A DNA stretch of 64,000 bases from Diploscapter coronatus (GCA_964036155.1 OZ038422.1:56815201-56879200); one strand, 5' to 3'; positions 1 to 23,152 are shown, counted from the first letter of the stretch. Notes: generated by a model not told the origin, from the sequence alone. A program made the numbers and translations.

Positions 1-696
1 TTCTCTCTTTCTTTTCCTCTTTTCTCTCTCATTTCTGTGATTTTAGCTATGTCAGTGCAGTTTCAGTTCATTTTTCTTTAGATTTTCAAAATTTCAGACC
101 CGGAAAATTATTTCTGATTTTTTTTTCGAAGGTCTGAAATTTCTATATTCGCGGTTTTTGAACAATCATTTTTTTATCCAAACACCGAATTTCTTATCAA
201 CCATTATCGACAAGTAAATAGATTTGAATAAAAAATGTTTTCTTTTCGCGAGAAAGAAGATCAAGCTTTGACCTTTTCAAAAACGGATTTGCTTCATCCT
301 TAATTGTCTCTACTAACTGCTTGAATTTTTTTTTCAGATTTTGGCCCAAAATCGACGTTGGAACGAGGAAAATTCTACACATGTTAGAATTTTTTTTCCA
401 AATAGTTAAATTTTTTAAGAGTAGTAAAATAGAATCTTTCGATTTTTTTTTTTTCGAAAACCAACAAAAAGCATGTCCACATTTGCATATGCTTGTAGCC
501 TGGAATTATGCTTCATCTCTGCGTCTATGCTTTTTTCAAAACTATGACAGAATCATTCTTTCCCACTCGAACCAATAATCTTTGTTCAGTTTGAGTTTTT
601 GAACGCTGATAATAACCATTTTTTCTAACAATTAAAAAGTGAAAATAGTATGGAAAAGTTAGAGAAATATGGCTTTGCCCTTTCTTTTTGCTATAC
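1..696. other. non-coding 5' flank
   Basis: No supportable gene is seen. The stretch is AT-rich with many T runs. Short open frames are low-complexity (Phe/Lys/Asn-rich) and have no plausible splice partners. It may be an intron, UTR or promoter-distal DNA of a gene to the left, but nothing in the sequence decides this. Confidence 0.5.
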
Positions 697-718
697 TATT
701 TCGGCTCTTTTGACTTAT
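697..718. repeat. target-site duplication, left copy
   Basis: This 22-bp repeat containing cggctcttttgacttat is repeated at 1002-1023 with a single T/C difference. It marks the insertion site of the SINE lying between the two copies. Confidence 0.85.
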
Positions 719-1001
719 TTTTTTTTTTTTTTTTCTTCCTAGCCTTATTATTCCCACTGGGTGGGGTCGGCTACCCTCAGCCTGTAATGGGGCAGTCGGC
801 CTATCCTAGCCACACAGGACTAGTGGCCCGTCCCGAGGACAGACTGTTGTTGTGTGCAACAGCCGAGGGATTTTAGGCGAATTTTTCGTGGTTTTATCCA
901 CTACCAACATTTCTTAACCCCCTTGGTTTGGGTGAGGAGCGGGGGGCGAACTTGAGCCCTAGCTGTAGGCAGTAACACACAACCACTGCGCTACTCCGCC
1001 C
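719..1001 (-). mobile_element. tRNA-derived SINE with target-site duplication
   Basis: Read on the minus strand, the element starts at 1001 with a tRNA-like head. It has a pol III A-box-like stretch TAGCGCAGTGG and, about 40 nt on, a B-box-like AGTTCGCCCC. A GC-rich body follows, and the element ends in a run of A (the T run at 719-734 on the plus strand). It is flanked by near-identical 22-bp direct repeats at 697-718 and 1002-1023, with one mismatch, as expected from target-primed reverse transcription. The GC-rich composition contrasts sharply with the AT-rich surroundings. The head cannot be folded confidently into a complete cloverleaf, so I call a SINE and not a tRNA gene. No second copy was noticed in the window. 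Confidence 0.85.
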
Positions 1002-1023
1002 TATTCCGGCTCTTTTGACTTAT
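1002..1023. repeat. target-site duplication, right copy
   Basis: This is the partner of the repeat at 697-718. It abuts the tRNA-like 5' end of the minus-strand SINE directly. Confidence 0.85.
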
Positions 1024-1901
1024 AGTGATGCAAAATTCATCCGTCAATAGTAGAAGCTTATTAAATAATCACTCAAATTAATGCACATTTTGAAGCACAC
1101 AGTTCCGAAATATTGTCGTGCAATTGTGATGGGATACTACCTTTTCAGAAAATTCTGGTTAAAATAGGCTTCAATCCAGCTACTTCTATACAAAAATAGA
1201 ATGGTTTTTAGTTCACTTCAGAAATACAATAATCTACCAAAAATGTTTCTTTGGGAAAGTCCAATTTTCATAATTTCTTAGAGTACGTTTCAAAATTTCT
1301 CGATTTCAAGAGATTTTCTGGATCTGGGATTTATAAGGACTTTACCAATGAAATTTATCAAGAAAAAAGATCGTTTTTGACCAAATTTAATTTTTTCCCA
1401 GCCTCAATACTTTCGAAAATCTCCCCGAAATGCGTAGTGTTTGTGGCCTCTTGATAATCCGATTTTGTCACTGATAATTTATCATTTTTCCGTCTTCTGG
1501 AAAACCATACTATTTCTCTTTCTCTATCTTTTGACCTGTCAAAATTATGCACTATTTTACTTTCCCCTCTCATTTTAGTTCACTATTTTTCATTTTCTCT
1601 AGCTTCTCTGCTTCAGCCTGAGAGTCCGAGTTTTGTCATAAAAAATTCCATCATTTTATTTTACCTTATCACTTTCACGCTCTAGTTTTTGCTTCAGATT
1701 TATTTTTCATGCTACTGATCTTTTCCGATATGATTTTCATCCGAAAAGCTTCTGTTTTTGATAACGTTTCCCTTCGTTCCGAAATTCACTCCTGCTATTT
1801 TTCGGGCTTATAAATGTTGCTCTCGATTTTCCTTTGTTGATTTTTTTTTTGAATTTTCAGGTAATTCGATCGGATGAAATCGGGGTAATTTCTTTAGAAA
1901 A
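1024..1901. other. upstream region of the ABC transporter gene
   Basis: No coding exon is supported. The last part carries two splice-acceptor-like sites before the ATG at 1902. One is a TTTTCAG ending at 1860. The other is tctttag ending at 1897, only 4 nt before the ATG. Either could be a 5'UTR intron acceptor or a spliced-leader acceptor. A promoter cannot be pointed to. Confidence 0.4.
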
Positions 1902-14977
<13,076 letters not shown>

Positions 14978-15977
14978 ACAGGTTGGTTGAAAAGTGATAT
15001 TTGAAAGAGGCGTGGTTTATTCTAACTTCGAGTGGACTAAAATTTATTCCAGACGGTTTTTAGAGTCTACTTTTATTGATAATTGAAAATTTTAATTGAA
15101 AAAATTTGGGTCACGCTCTTATAAAGTAAAACTAGATTTTTAGAATCTTTCTTGGACATTCGATTGTGATGACATTGCTCAGAGTTTCACTTAAATGCTC
15201 CAAAAATTGGAAGGTTGCTTTACAAACACGGTTCCAACAACACTTTGTTATTGTTGATTATTCATTTAAAAAATGTTTTAAACCACGCCCACTTTTGCGG
15301 TTTTAAATTTTGCAGAAGAGGGCGCGGTTTTTTCATAATAATTTTTGGCTTGTTCTCGACCACGTTGACATTTGCATAATCGTTGTTTTAGCTTTATCCA
15401 CTTGTTATCGATTTTTAGAAATTCTTTTTATGAAATAATAAAATATTAATTTTCAAAAATTTATAGAAAATTTGCGAAGTGACTTTTTTTATGAAATAAC
15501 GCAATACAAAGCTGTTTGATATTTGTTTAATACATTTTTGCGCTCAAATTGGCAGAATGGGCGTGACCTATCATTTTGGGAATGATAAAAACCCATAGAA
15601 ACTTCAGAATGTTCCAGAAACAAGCAAAGAAATTCAGACAAACGTCCTTACAAACCGTTCTCCTTTTGAAATAGCCTTTGCTCTATTCATTGCAAAGACA
15701 AGGCACGCTTTTCTTGCGAAATTCTACTAACAAAAGGGGGTTTTCGAATAGTCGTTTTCAGAAATTAATATCCTTGGTTACACTGATCCGTTTTTCATGC
15801 AGTTTTTTTGTATTAGCTACTCAGACATGAGAGATTTCTCGAAAAAATACTTTATAACTTTGTCTAAAACGGAAATTTCACTTGCACCCTCTACATAAGG
15901 TTCATAAGGCCGTGTTCTTCGAACTTTCTTAATTTTTTACCAATTTTCTTTGAATTTTCAGTTTTGTGAAGATTTCT
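14978..15977. other. intergenic, ABC transporter 3' end to MED9-like start
   Basis: No exon is seen. An AATAAA overlaps the ABC transporter stop codon (about 14973-14978) and further AATAAA sequences occur downstream (near 15436). Several short GGCGTGG / CCACGCC words recur in both orientations at about 15008, 15112, 15281, 15323 and 15554. Their meaning is unknown. The region ends in TTTTCAG at 15961, 16 nt before the next ATG. Confidence 0.4.
15951..15977 (+). promoter_or_regulatory. candidate splice/trans-splice acceptor of the first operon gene
   Basis: A tgaattttcag acceptor ends at 15961 and the ATG follows 16 nt later at 15978. No upstream coding exon joins it. It is therefore either a 5'UTR intron acceptor or a spliced-leader addition site. 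Confidence 0.45.
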
Positions 15978-16847
15978 ATGAGCTCAGGCAGCACGCCTGC
16001 CCTGTCAGCCTTCTCTGCTGTGTCGACTGCCAATCTCCAGCCAGAAGCGGTTTGTCTCGCCAAACTCGACAAAATCTACCTCGATCTCCTGCACGCAACC
16101 ACTTCGTGAGTTTTTTCTTTCCTGAATCTGTTGAATTTTCAAGAAAAAAATGAATGTGAAAGTGATAGTCATAAGATTGTTTTAAAAGCTGGAAACAAAC
16201 TTTCTCATGTGAAAATTTAAAATGAAACGAGTATTATTTGCTTGAGAGAAAACCAGCAGCAGTGTCAAGATGAGTTTGAATTCTAGTTGAAATGTACAGC
16301 AAATTTATGAAAAAAAAATAATCGAATATACATTTCTTTGGATCATAGTTGTCCTTTCACTGCTCAGAATCACGATTTTTATCTCATGTTTCCAAATAAA
16401 AGTTTATCAGTAAGCATTTCTTGTTGAATTCAGTGTGGAGAAAGGGAACAGCGCAGAAGTGAACGCGAATCTGCGTCAGCTAGAGGCGGGGATCGAGCAG
16501 CTGCGGGAAGCCGTCAAGGCCATTGCCGACGTCGACACAAATCAGCAGAAGCAGATCAACAAGATCAAATCTCTTTACAAGTACTTGTTTTACCTTTCTT
16601 GTAACAAAAATATCCTTCTTCCCATAAAAATTTCCAAAGACCCCTTCAACAATTCGCTAGATCTCCAAAGGGTCTAACAATTTTGCATCTCTGCTTATCG
16701 CCATTTGTAAATTATTTTAATTTTTGAACTGAACTCTGAAATTCCAGGCAAATCAAGCAGAAAGATGAGCTCATCGAGTCATTCAAGCAATCCGACTTCG
16801 TCCAAAGCGGTAATTCGTCACATTCTGCAAGATACGAGGTTTTGTGA
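15978..16847 (+). CDS. MED9: MED9-like Mediator subunit (probable)
   Basis: Predicted small coiled-coil protein of 124 aa from three exons: 15978-16105, 16434-16580, 16748-16847. Residues ~48-110 form a heptad-like helical segment. It ends in a pattern resembling the Mediator MED9 C-terminal helix: a Q-rich linker, IKSLYKQIKQKDELIESF, then the terminus. MED9 is a small subunit of the Mediator middle module that links activators to RNA polymerase II. The match rests on pattern, not on long identity, so the name is tentative. The third exon is also the first exon of RABIF in another frame, overlapping by 83 nt. An optional 45-nt GT-AG intron at 16810-16854 would change the last residues and move the stop to 16877. 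It is first in the five-gene run. Confidence 0.6.
16741..16764 (+). promoter_or_regulatory. dual-use splice acceptor before RABIF ATG
   Basis: The attccag acceptor ending at 16747 is needed to join MED9-like exons 2 and 3. It also lies 17 nt before the RABIF ATG. If trans-splicing occurs here, the same acceptor would serve cis-splicing of one cistron and leader addition for the next. This is inference from position. Confidence 0.4.
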
Positions 16848-17826
16848 GTTGCAGGCGAGTCCGTCGAATCCAAATAAGCTGGACCAGACACTGATCTGCG
16901 AGATCTGCTCGAGTGTCGTGATTCGCAGGGGGGCTGACTCGACCTGGACAGAGACGCAGTTCGAATTGCCACTGCCCAGGCAGAACAAGAATGTCGACCA
17001 CACACAGAAGGTGGGAAATATTCACTATTTGAAAACACATTTAAAAAAAATAGTGTGAAAACGCGCAAGTGAACGTAAAATTTACGGAAAAAAATGCTCC
17101 CTTCATAAGCAGTAATTTTCTTTTTACTTCGATATCGTTTGAATAACTGATAACTGCATTTATGTTTCATTGAATCTTTAATCACATGCTTTCAAAAGTT
17201 TTGCCATTCATAATATTTTTTTTTTCATGTTTACAGATCATTAGGGGCTTGTTGTGGCTGAATTTAGAAATTATTCCTTTCGAATTAATTTATTTTTTAG
17301 GAGTCGGTGTCCGGCTTTTGGTCGATAGTCGACATGTACACGTTCGAGAATGTTGGTTTCACTCACGCTGTCGACGGAATCAAAGTATGTTAACTTCAGT
17401 AAACCTTTAGGCTATTTGCTAGCATGCATAGGATAAGACATGAGCACCAAGGCTTTATTATCGGGTACGAAACACATTTTAAAAAATAGCTAGAGGGATG
17501 ATCCCTTGCGAATGGAAACTTTCGCGTACCTGATCATAACGGGCAGGTAATATTGAGATCAAGCCCACCTCTCTTATGCTATATGATAGCCAGGGTTTAT
17601 ATACGAGGCGTGGCTAAGACGGTGAAGCTGCCTAACCAGCTAATGGGTTCATGGGAAAGAGGAAGCTCTTATCTTTTACATTTCTTCTAAATTATTATTT
17701 TCACTTGAATTCGATTTTCAGTACTTGACCTGTGCTGATTGTGAATTCGGCCCGATTGGCTACGTGGATTCCAGCACAAAGCTGTGCTTGCTCGCTCCTG
17801 TCCGACTCAAAGTCAAAGAGGAATAA
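16765..17826 (+). CDS. RABIF: RABIF/MSS4, Rab guanine-nucleotide exchange chaperone
   Basis: Homologue of MSS4 (RABIF), a zinc-binding protein that stabilises nucleotide-free secretory Rabs. Exons: 16765-17010, 17301-17384, 17722-17826, giving 144 aa. The family core is clear: first zinc knuckle CEIC at 45-48, the FENVGFTHAVDGIK segment, and second knuckle CADCEFGPIG at 114-123. The N-terminus is about 30 aa longer than usual and Ser-rich. The only in-frame ATG upstream of the core is at 16765, inside the last exon of the MED9-like gene. An optional in-frame 45-nt intron (16810-16854) would shorten it by 15 aa. AATAAA overlaps the stop codon, and more AATAAA follow at about 17897 and 17920. 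A Rab gene lies 6 kb away on the other strand, with no evidence for a functional link. Confidence 0.9.
17430..17670. mobile_element. possible repeat remnant with tRNA-like segment
   Basis: Inside RABIF intron 2 (17385-17721) lies a GC-richer island. Near 17458-17542 the words atcgggtacga and cgcgtacctgat form imperfect inverted ends. At about 17612-17662 the plus strand has an A-box-like TGGCTAAGACGG and, 34 nt on, GGTTCATGGGA resembling a B box. This is tRNA-like, but no cloverleaf, A-tail or flanking duplication could be found. It is best taken as a possible degenerate SINE or MITE remnant. Confidence 0.3.
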
Positions 17827-18027
17827 ATCACTCCTTTTTCAGTTGATTTTAATCACATTCACTCTCTCAACATATCTCATTCTTGTCATTTTTTTAATAA
17901 AGGTTGTTTATTGGCAGAAATAAACATGTGTAAGACTTAATTTACTTATTTTCTTCTGTAATATTCCGTTTCGTACGGTTGTTATTAATATATTTCTATG
18001 TTTGAATTTCAAATATTTTCGCATTTT

Positions 18028-18045
18028 TTCTTTCAGAATTAGGAA
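18028..18045 (+). promoter_or_regulatory. candidate trans-splice acceptor of LSM3
   Basis: A tttctttcag acceptor ends at 18036, 9 nt before the LSM3 ATG and about 210 nt after the RABIF stop. There is no upstream exon for it to join. This is the arrangement expected of a downstream operon gene. Confidence 0.5.
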
Positions 18046-18731
18046 ATGGGCGACAAGCGAGAAGAGCCAGCACAGGTGCTGCCTTCGACGGTCGAAGAGC
18101 CACTCGACCTGATTCGACTCAGTCTCGATGAACGCGTCTACGTCAAGATGCGGAATGACAGGGAGGTTGGCATTTCATCTTTTCAAATAATAAATTTTAG
18201 TATTTTCTTCTCTTAACTACAGCGAAATAATTCATTTTGTCAACACAAGACATTGTTTCGAGAGAATTCTTCCATCTTATCAAAATCGTATTTCTGGTAG
18301 AAAGTATCATTTGGCTATTGAAGAAAAATCGAGAAAATATTTTGGTATCTTGAACTGAAAACGATGTTTTTCGTTTCAGATCCACGGCAAACTTCACGCA
18401 TTCGATCAGCATCTGAACATGATCTTGTCCAACGTGAGTTTTCCTGCTTTATTTGTGTAAGAAATGTGTGCGACATTCACGAGTGAAATAGTCATAACTG
18501 AAAGTAATTTTGGAGAAAAAATCAAAGCCAAAGGTTCTACACTTTGAAACTGGAACTTCACACACCACGATCTATTTTTGTTTGTTTGAGGTGGAAGAAA
18601 TAGTGACAACGACGGAGGTGGACGAGGAGTCGTTCGAGGAGATCTACAGGCAGACGAAGCGGAGCATCCCCATGCTGTTCGTGCGCGGCGATGCAGTCAT
18701 TCTCGTGTCCCCGCCTGCACGAGCCACTTGA
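18046..18731 (+). CDS. LSM3: LSM3, U6 snRNA-associated Sm-like protein
   Basis: Subunit of the LSM2-8 ring that binds the U6 snRNA 3' end for splicing and of the LSM1-7 ring in mRNA decapping. Exons: 18046-18165, 18380-18433, 18591-18731, giving 104 aa, the normal length. Sm1 is seen at ~17-58 ([30 protein letters not shown]). Sm2 is seen at ~88-98 ([13 protein letters not shown]). The match to animal LSM3 is close to continuous. The last exon's acceptor is tttgag, not TTTCAG. Third gene of the run. Confidence 0.95.
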
Positions 18732-18901
18732 TTCTACCATTGATCTCATGTTCACTTTTCTGGCAACATTCATGATTTCATGTTTTATTTTACGATGAAA
18801 ATAAATTATTTTTTCAATGCTTCTCGTTATCAGATTACGAATTGGTTTTTATGCCAAATACGAGCATATTTGAGATTTAGTTTTCCCCAAAATCAATTAC
18901 A

Positions 18902-18915
18902 ACTTTTCAGAACCA
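18902..18915 (+). promoter_or_regulatory. candidate trans-splice acceptor of UXT
   Basis: An acttttcag acceptor ends at 18910, 5 nt before the UXT ATG and about 180 nt after the LSM3 stop. It has no cis partner exon. This supports operon organisation. Confidence 0.5.
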
Positions 18916-19789
18916 ATGCCGAGCACAAAGAAGCCTGACGTGCAGAAATATCTGGACTTCATCGAGAAGACGCTGAAACCTGACTATGCAAAGGCACTCA
19001 GCGATATCGATAGGTTCGTTATTTTTCGTTTCAGGACTCATTAATGGGGAAAATATCTAGTCTTTTCTAAAGGACTTGCATAAAATCTTTTCATCTCATA
19101 TGTGACATTACGACTCTGCTTTCAAACAATTTGGAACTGAAGATAGATTTCAAATCTTCCCATATAAAAGCGCTGAAGACATGTTGAAATTGAGGTTATT
19201 GATTTTTCGATGATGAATCTTTAGAATACTCAACGAGCGTGCCGAATACGAAGTTTTGCTTGTCGCCGTTACCAAAATTAAAGTATTTTTTTAGTTATAT
19301 TTTCTCATTTGTTTTCCTCATTCAGGAAAGTAATCCTGATCCACTTCAAATGAAGGTCGATCTGGGGTGTGGCACATTCGTGAATGCTGTCGCGTAAGAA
19401 ATTGCTCTTTACTTCTATTTTAAAAATGTGAATTGTTTCAGAGAGCGAAACGACCGAGTGATTGTGAAGTTGATGGACGGACTGTTCGCTGAATTGACTC
19501 TCGATCGGGCCATTCTTTTCGTCGAGAAACAGATTTCGGTATTTTGATTTTAAAAAAATATTTTTCTCTCATTATTTATTAAAAGTAGTTATTTTATTGC
19601 ACAAATGCGAACAATTTTTCTCATTTTTCAATAAATTCTTCACATATTTTTTAAGGAATCATAGAAAATAATCTTCTTAATTTTCAGCTGTTGGGAGAAC
19701 GAGCAGAAGCCCGCAATCGAGTTGCCTCGCAAATTCGCGCTCACATGGATCTCGTCCTCTCTACCATATCTGAATTGCAGAACTTGTAA
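18916..19789 (+). CDS. UXT: UXT, prefoldin-alpha-family subunit
   Basis: Small prefoldin-like protein. UXT belongs to the URI/R2TP-associated prefoldin-like complex that helps assemble RNA polymerases and other machines. Exons: 18916-19013, 19225-19282, 19326-19393, 19442-19538, 19688-19789, giving 140 aa. The sequence has the prefoldin layout of two coiled-coil arms around a beta hairpin. The signature MKVDLGCGTFVNAV is at residues ~59-72 and ELTLDRAILFVEKQ at ~88-101. The resemblance is closer to UXT than to PFDN5. It is fourth in the run, with AATAAA near 19869. Confidence 0.85.
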
Positions 19790-19974
19790 TCAGCATTTCA
19801 ATTTCATTCGGTTTGTCACATTTTACTGGTTCGATCTAAACATACGGGTTATTTTCTTCATTTCGAATATTAATAAATATTTTTGAAGACATTGTTTTTT
19901 TCCTAAAGCTTCTTCTCAAATGTCGTTCTTCCATTTGATTATCTCATTGTTGTTCGTGATAGCTTTTTCATGCT

Positions 19975-19986
19975 TTTTATCCAGAA
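19975..19986 (+). promoter_or_regulatory. candidate trans-splice acceptor of CENP-X
   Basis: A tttttatccag acceptor ends at 19984, 2 nt before the ATG and about 195 nt after the UXT stop. No cis partner exon is visible. Confidence 0.5.
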
Positions 19987-20571
19987 ATGTCGGAAGAGGA
20001 TCGAAAGAAGACATTCGAAGAGCATCCCCTCACGGTGCACATTCAGCCCTCAACGGTGAAGGCCTTGCTGGAGGATGCGATTGGCGACAGGCAGCTGGGC
20101 GTGCAGGGCGACGCACTCAACCTGTTCACCACGCTCATTGCTACTTTCACTCATGTAGGTCTTATCTTCAATCTTCAATGTCACTACATTTTTCCTTATC
20201 TTTTTAAAACGGCTTAACTGAAAATTAGAACAAAAAATTATGCTATCAGTTACTTTTTCAAGACTAAGGGTCATGTCGTGTTGTACATATTTATTTTAAA
20301 AAATGCTTGCAACTCATTAAGTTTGGCTATTTGGAAACCGCATGTTCTCAAGAAATGTGAAATTAGTTGAGGAATGATGGGGAACATGTCCTCTTCTACA
20401 CTATTTCACATTGCTTGCCAGATTTAGGGCTTGTGGTTTCCTAGTTGTCTCGATTCTCAGGAAGTGCTGATGCGATCTGCAATGAGCGGTGCCAATCTGG
20501 GTCGGAAACGAATCACGGACGACGATCTGCGACGCATCCTCGCACAGACCCTGATCGATTTGTGCATCTAG
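19987..20571 (+). CDS. CENPX: CENP-X / MHF2 histone-fold protein
   Basis: Histone-fold partner of CENP-S (MHF1). It acts in the constitutive centromere network and with FANCM at stalled forks. Exons: 19987-20154, 20461-20571, giving 92 aa. The fold is recognisable: helix 1 PSTVKALLEDAI (~21-32), helix 2 QGDALNLFTTLIATFTHEVLM (~40-60, with the diagnostic GDAL), then ITDDDLRRILAQTLIDL at the C-terminus. Length and order fit CENP-X. It ends the five-gene run and is tail to tail with EMC3. AATAAA is near 20698. Confidence 0.85.
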
Positions 20572-20973
20572 TCGTCAATCTCATTCCTGAAACCTGCAAT
20601 TTGCAGTCAACATTTGTAACATTCACTATTATTCGGTATATCAAATTGTCAAACCATCTCTGCACTTGTTCATTTTATCACTGAATCGGAGTCTTTCAAT
20701 AAACCATTTATTTCACAAGTCTGTTTATTCCGACTAAAGTAATAATAATGGTCGATTTTGTACTACAACCCTTATAAATAAGTAAAAAATCTCTATAAAT
20801 AAACAAAAAGAACTAGACTGATAAAAGATTATTCTCAGAGTGGCTGATCACATGCAGCAAATGATACAAACGAAATCACAATTGTATCAAAATGGATAAT
20901 AAAGGAAGAAATGAATGAACCTGAAGATGCGCACATTGAAAGCTGATTGACGGATGGCTATGGAAAGAGGAGA
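20572..20973. other. convergent 3' region CENP-X / EMC3
   Basis: This is the 3' flank of two genes that converge. It holds AATAAA for CENP-X (about 20698) and A/T-rich words on the other strand. No further gene is seen. Confidence 0.5.
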
Positions 20974-22417
20974 TCAGAGGGCGAATTGGTGCTGATACAT
21001 CTGAAGGGCCTCCCACTCCGCTTTGAATGCCGCTTTCGGATCCTGCTGAGGAGAAATCGCCGCTCCTAAATTAAAACAATTCGTTTAGAAGTTCAAGGGT
21101 TGAAATGAGTTATGCCGCTTTTGATATTCCATCAAGACAAGCATTTTTGAAGCGGATAAACGTAATTTTATTCAGAAATGTTGAAATATTTTGAACATTT
21201 GAACAAATACTTGACAATTTTGAATGTCATGTTTTAATTTTGAAATTCTAGTAAAACTGATAGCAAGTGTGATAAGTAATCTTTCTAAACCAAAATTGGT
21301 AGGAAAACTGTAAATAGTCACCTGTCATCTGATCTTCCATGGCCTTCGACTGGTCGGCTTCGTTCTCCTCTCCCAGCACGAGAGTGTAGATCGAGCGGAG
21401 ACCGAACATGCACAGGAAATACCACGAAGCAGAGGAGACCTAAAGTGGTGAACCAATTGGTAAAATCAAGGAAACGAAGAAATACCCAGGCAGAATCGAG
21501 AGAGACGAGGTCGACTCCTCTCTGCAGCATGGCCTTGAATTTGAGCGTGAGGGGGAAGGGCACGCGAGTCGTGACAAAACCCGAGAATGTCCAGTTGATC
21601 CACCCACCCACTACGATCATTGGGATCTGAAAGATACAAATTATTGATGATCGCTAGAATAAGAACTTAGGGAAAATTTCACAATACTTTCACTCTATTT
21701 CAACGACATTTTAGATTTATTTAAAATATACACTCTGAAATTAGCAGTGATGAAAGTCTGCTAATCATTGATTATTAACTTTGATTAGCGAATAAACCAA
21801 CCATATTCATCATGTTCCCCTTGAGCATTTCAGTCATTTGCGTCGGGTCCATCGGATTCGGTCCTCTGCTCGGCCGCTGCATCGCTTTCGACAGATATCC
21901 TAAAGTGAAAACATTTAAACATATCATAAGAGCGCGAAAGTAGACCGCTATCCTCTGCGGCCAGGAATTGTCTCCTCGCATTGAACGATGACCGGGGCAG
22001 GAATCTTCCGTTTTCACGCAGCAAACGAGATCGAAGCAAGTACTGTCCATCGGCTACGTTCTCCAATTCTACCTGAAAATATTTGATGAAAAATATTTTC
22101 CTACGCTAAACGTTTCACTAAATGGAAACATAGAAGGAGATACACAATCAGAAATAGTTTCATTTTTCTGAACTCCAAATCTTGTATCGCCAGTTTCCAA
22201 CGAAGTGACAGTTCTCAAAGAATTGCCAATTTTGAAGAGCAAATTTTTTTCTTAATTTACAAGTCTATAGAAAATACTCGAAATTTTTGCGAACCTTTTT
22301 CTTGTTCATGAGTAGAAGAGTGACGTAGTGACGGAGAACGCCAATCATGAAGGTGATGACGACGATCGGCAAGAAGACCCATGTGCGGATGGCCGGGTCT
22401 AGCAGTAGGTCCGTCAT
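20974..22417 (-). CDS. EMC3: EMC3 (TMEM111), ER membrane complex subunit 3
   Basis: Oxa1/YidC-related insertase subunit of the ER membrane complex, which inserts tail-anchored and multipass proteins. Exons (minus): 22295-22417, 21946-22072, 21802-21899, 21486-21626, 21322-21439, 20974-21065, giving 232 aa. The N-terminus [19 protein letters not shown] leads into TM1. The basic cytosolic loop ([15 protein letters not shown]) and the Met-rich segment ([12 protein letters not shown]) follow. TM2 is [17 protein letters not shown] with [17 protein letters not shown] after it, and TM3 is [17 protein letters not shown]. It is somewhat shorter than vertebrate EMC3 at the C-terminus. An attccag acceptor lies 1 nt before the ATG. 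It is the last gene of the minus-strand group. Confidence 0.95.
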
Positions 22418-23152
22418 CCTGGAATGTGATACTCGTCTGGCAATAAACATAATTTATGGCACACTAAAATGCTCAGATAGATATTCAACGGCTTTAAACC
22501 GGTAATAAATAACGAACAAATACTGATATTCAAAGACAACTTTATTAATCGAAATACTATCTGAAATTAACGAAGCTTATTTAAAAAAAAAATACGAGCA
22601 AAAGATTACGCTCTGAAACATGAATTTCATTAAATAGACTTGGCAATATTCTGCGTAATGTCAATGATACAGAATACCATCACATTGGTTAATATTAAAT
22701 TTTTGGAGAAATGAAAATCGACCTACAAAGTGAATAGACTTACAGAGTGTAAAGAATGAGAAATCTATAGGTTCATGGAAACTCTTTGATTTTCATGCGA
22801 ATGAGAACAATATCTAGTTCCTGACTTACTCAAACCAAACACTGATTCGTTATCGAATTATCGATGAAAGTGCACAGGAGGGGCATTGGGATTTTGTGAC
22901 TCAACTACTTCATTTAGATTTAATATTTTATCTCAATTAGACAAAAAAACCTACTACTCCCCTTATAATGAATCACAAAATTTAGAGAGAAAAGTTATGC
23001 AAAATTTGATTCATTGCAAGACGAATAGTTGATCATTTTTATTGCATTTCTGATGTAAAAATTCAATGAATGATTATGATATGAGATTGTAATAATGTAA
23101 TGAAGAATGAATTGAAAGAAAAACAACCTTTCTCAGAAGAATAGCTGCCCTG
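22418..23152. other. intergenic, Rab 3' end to EMC3 start
   Basis: AT-rich, with no exon seen on either strand. It holds the 3'UTR of the Rab gene and any promoter of EMC3. The 735-nt gap is longer than the spacing in the plus-strand operon, so EMC3 may have its own promoter. Confidence 0.4.

Noticed and set aside
688..876. 62-codon open frame starting MLYYFGSFDLFF
   Set aside because: It crosses the SINE boundary and its T-run, and its sequence is explained by the mobile element.
925..1001. Possible functional tRNA gene on the minus strand
   Set aside because: It has box-like motifs but no convincing cloverleaf, and it is the head of a longer insert with A-tail and target duplication.
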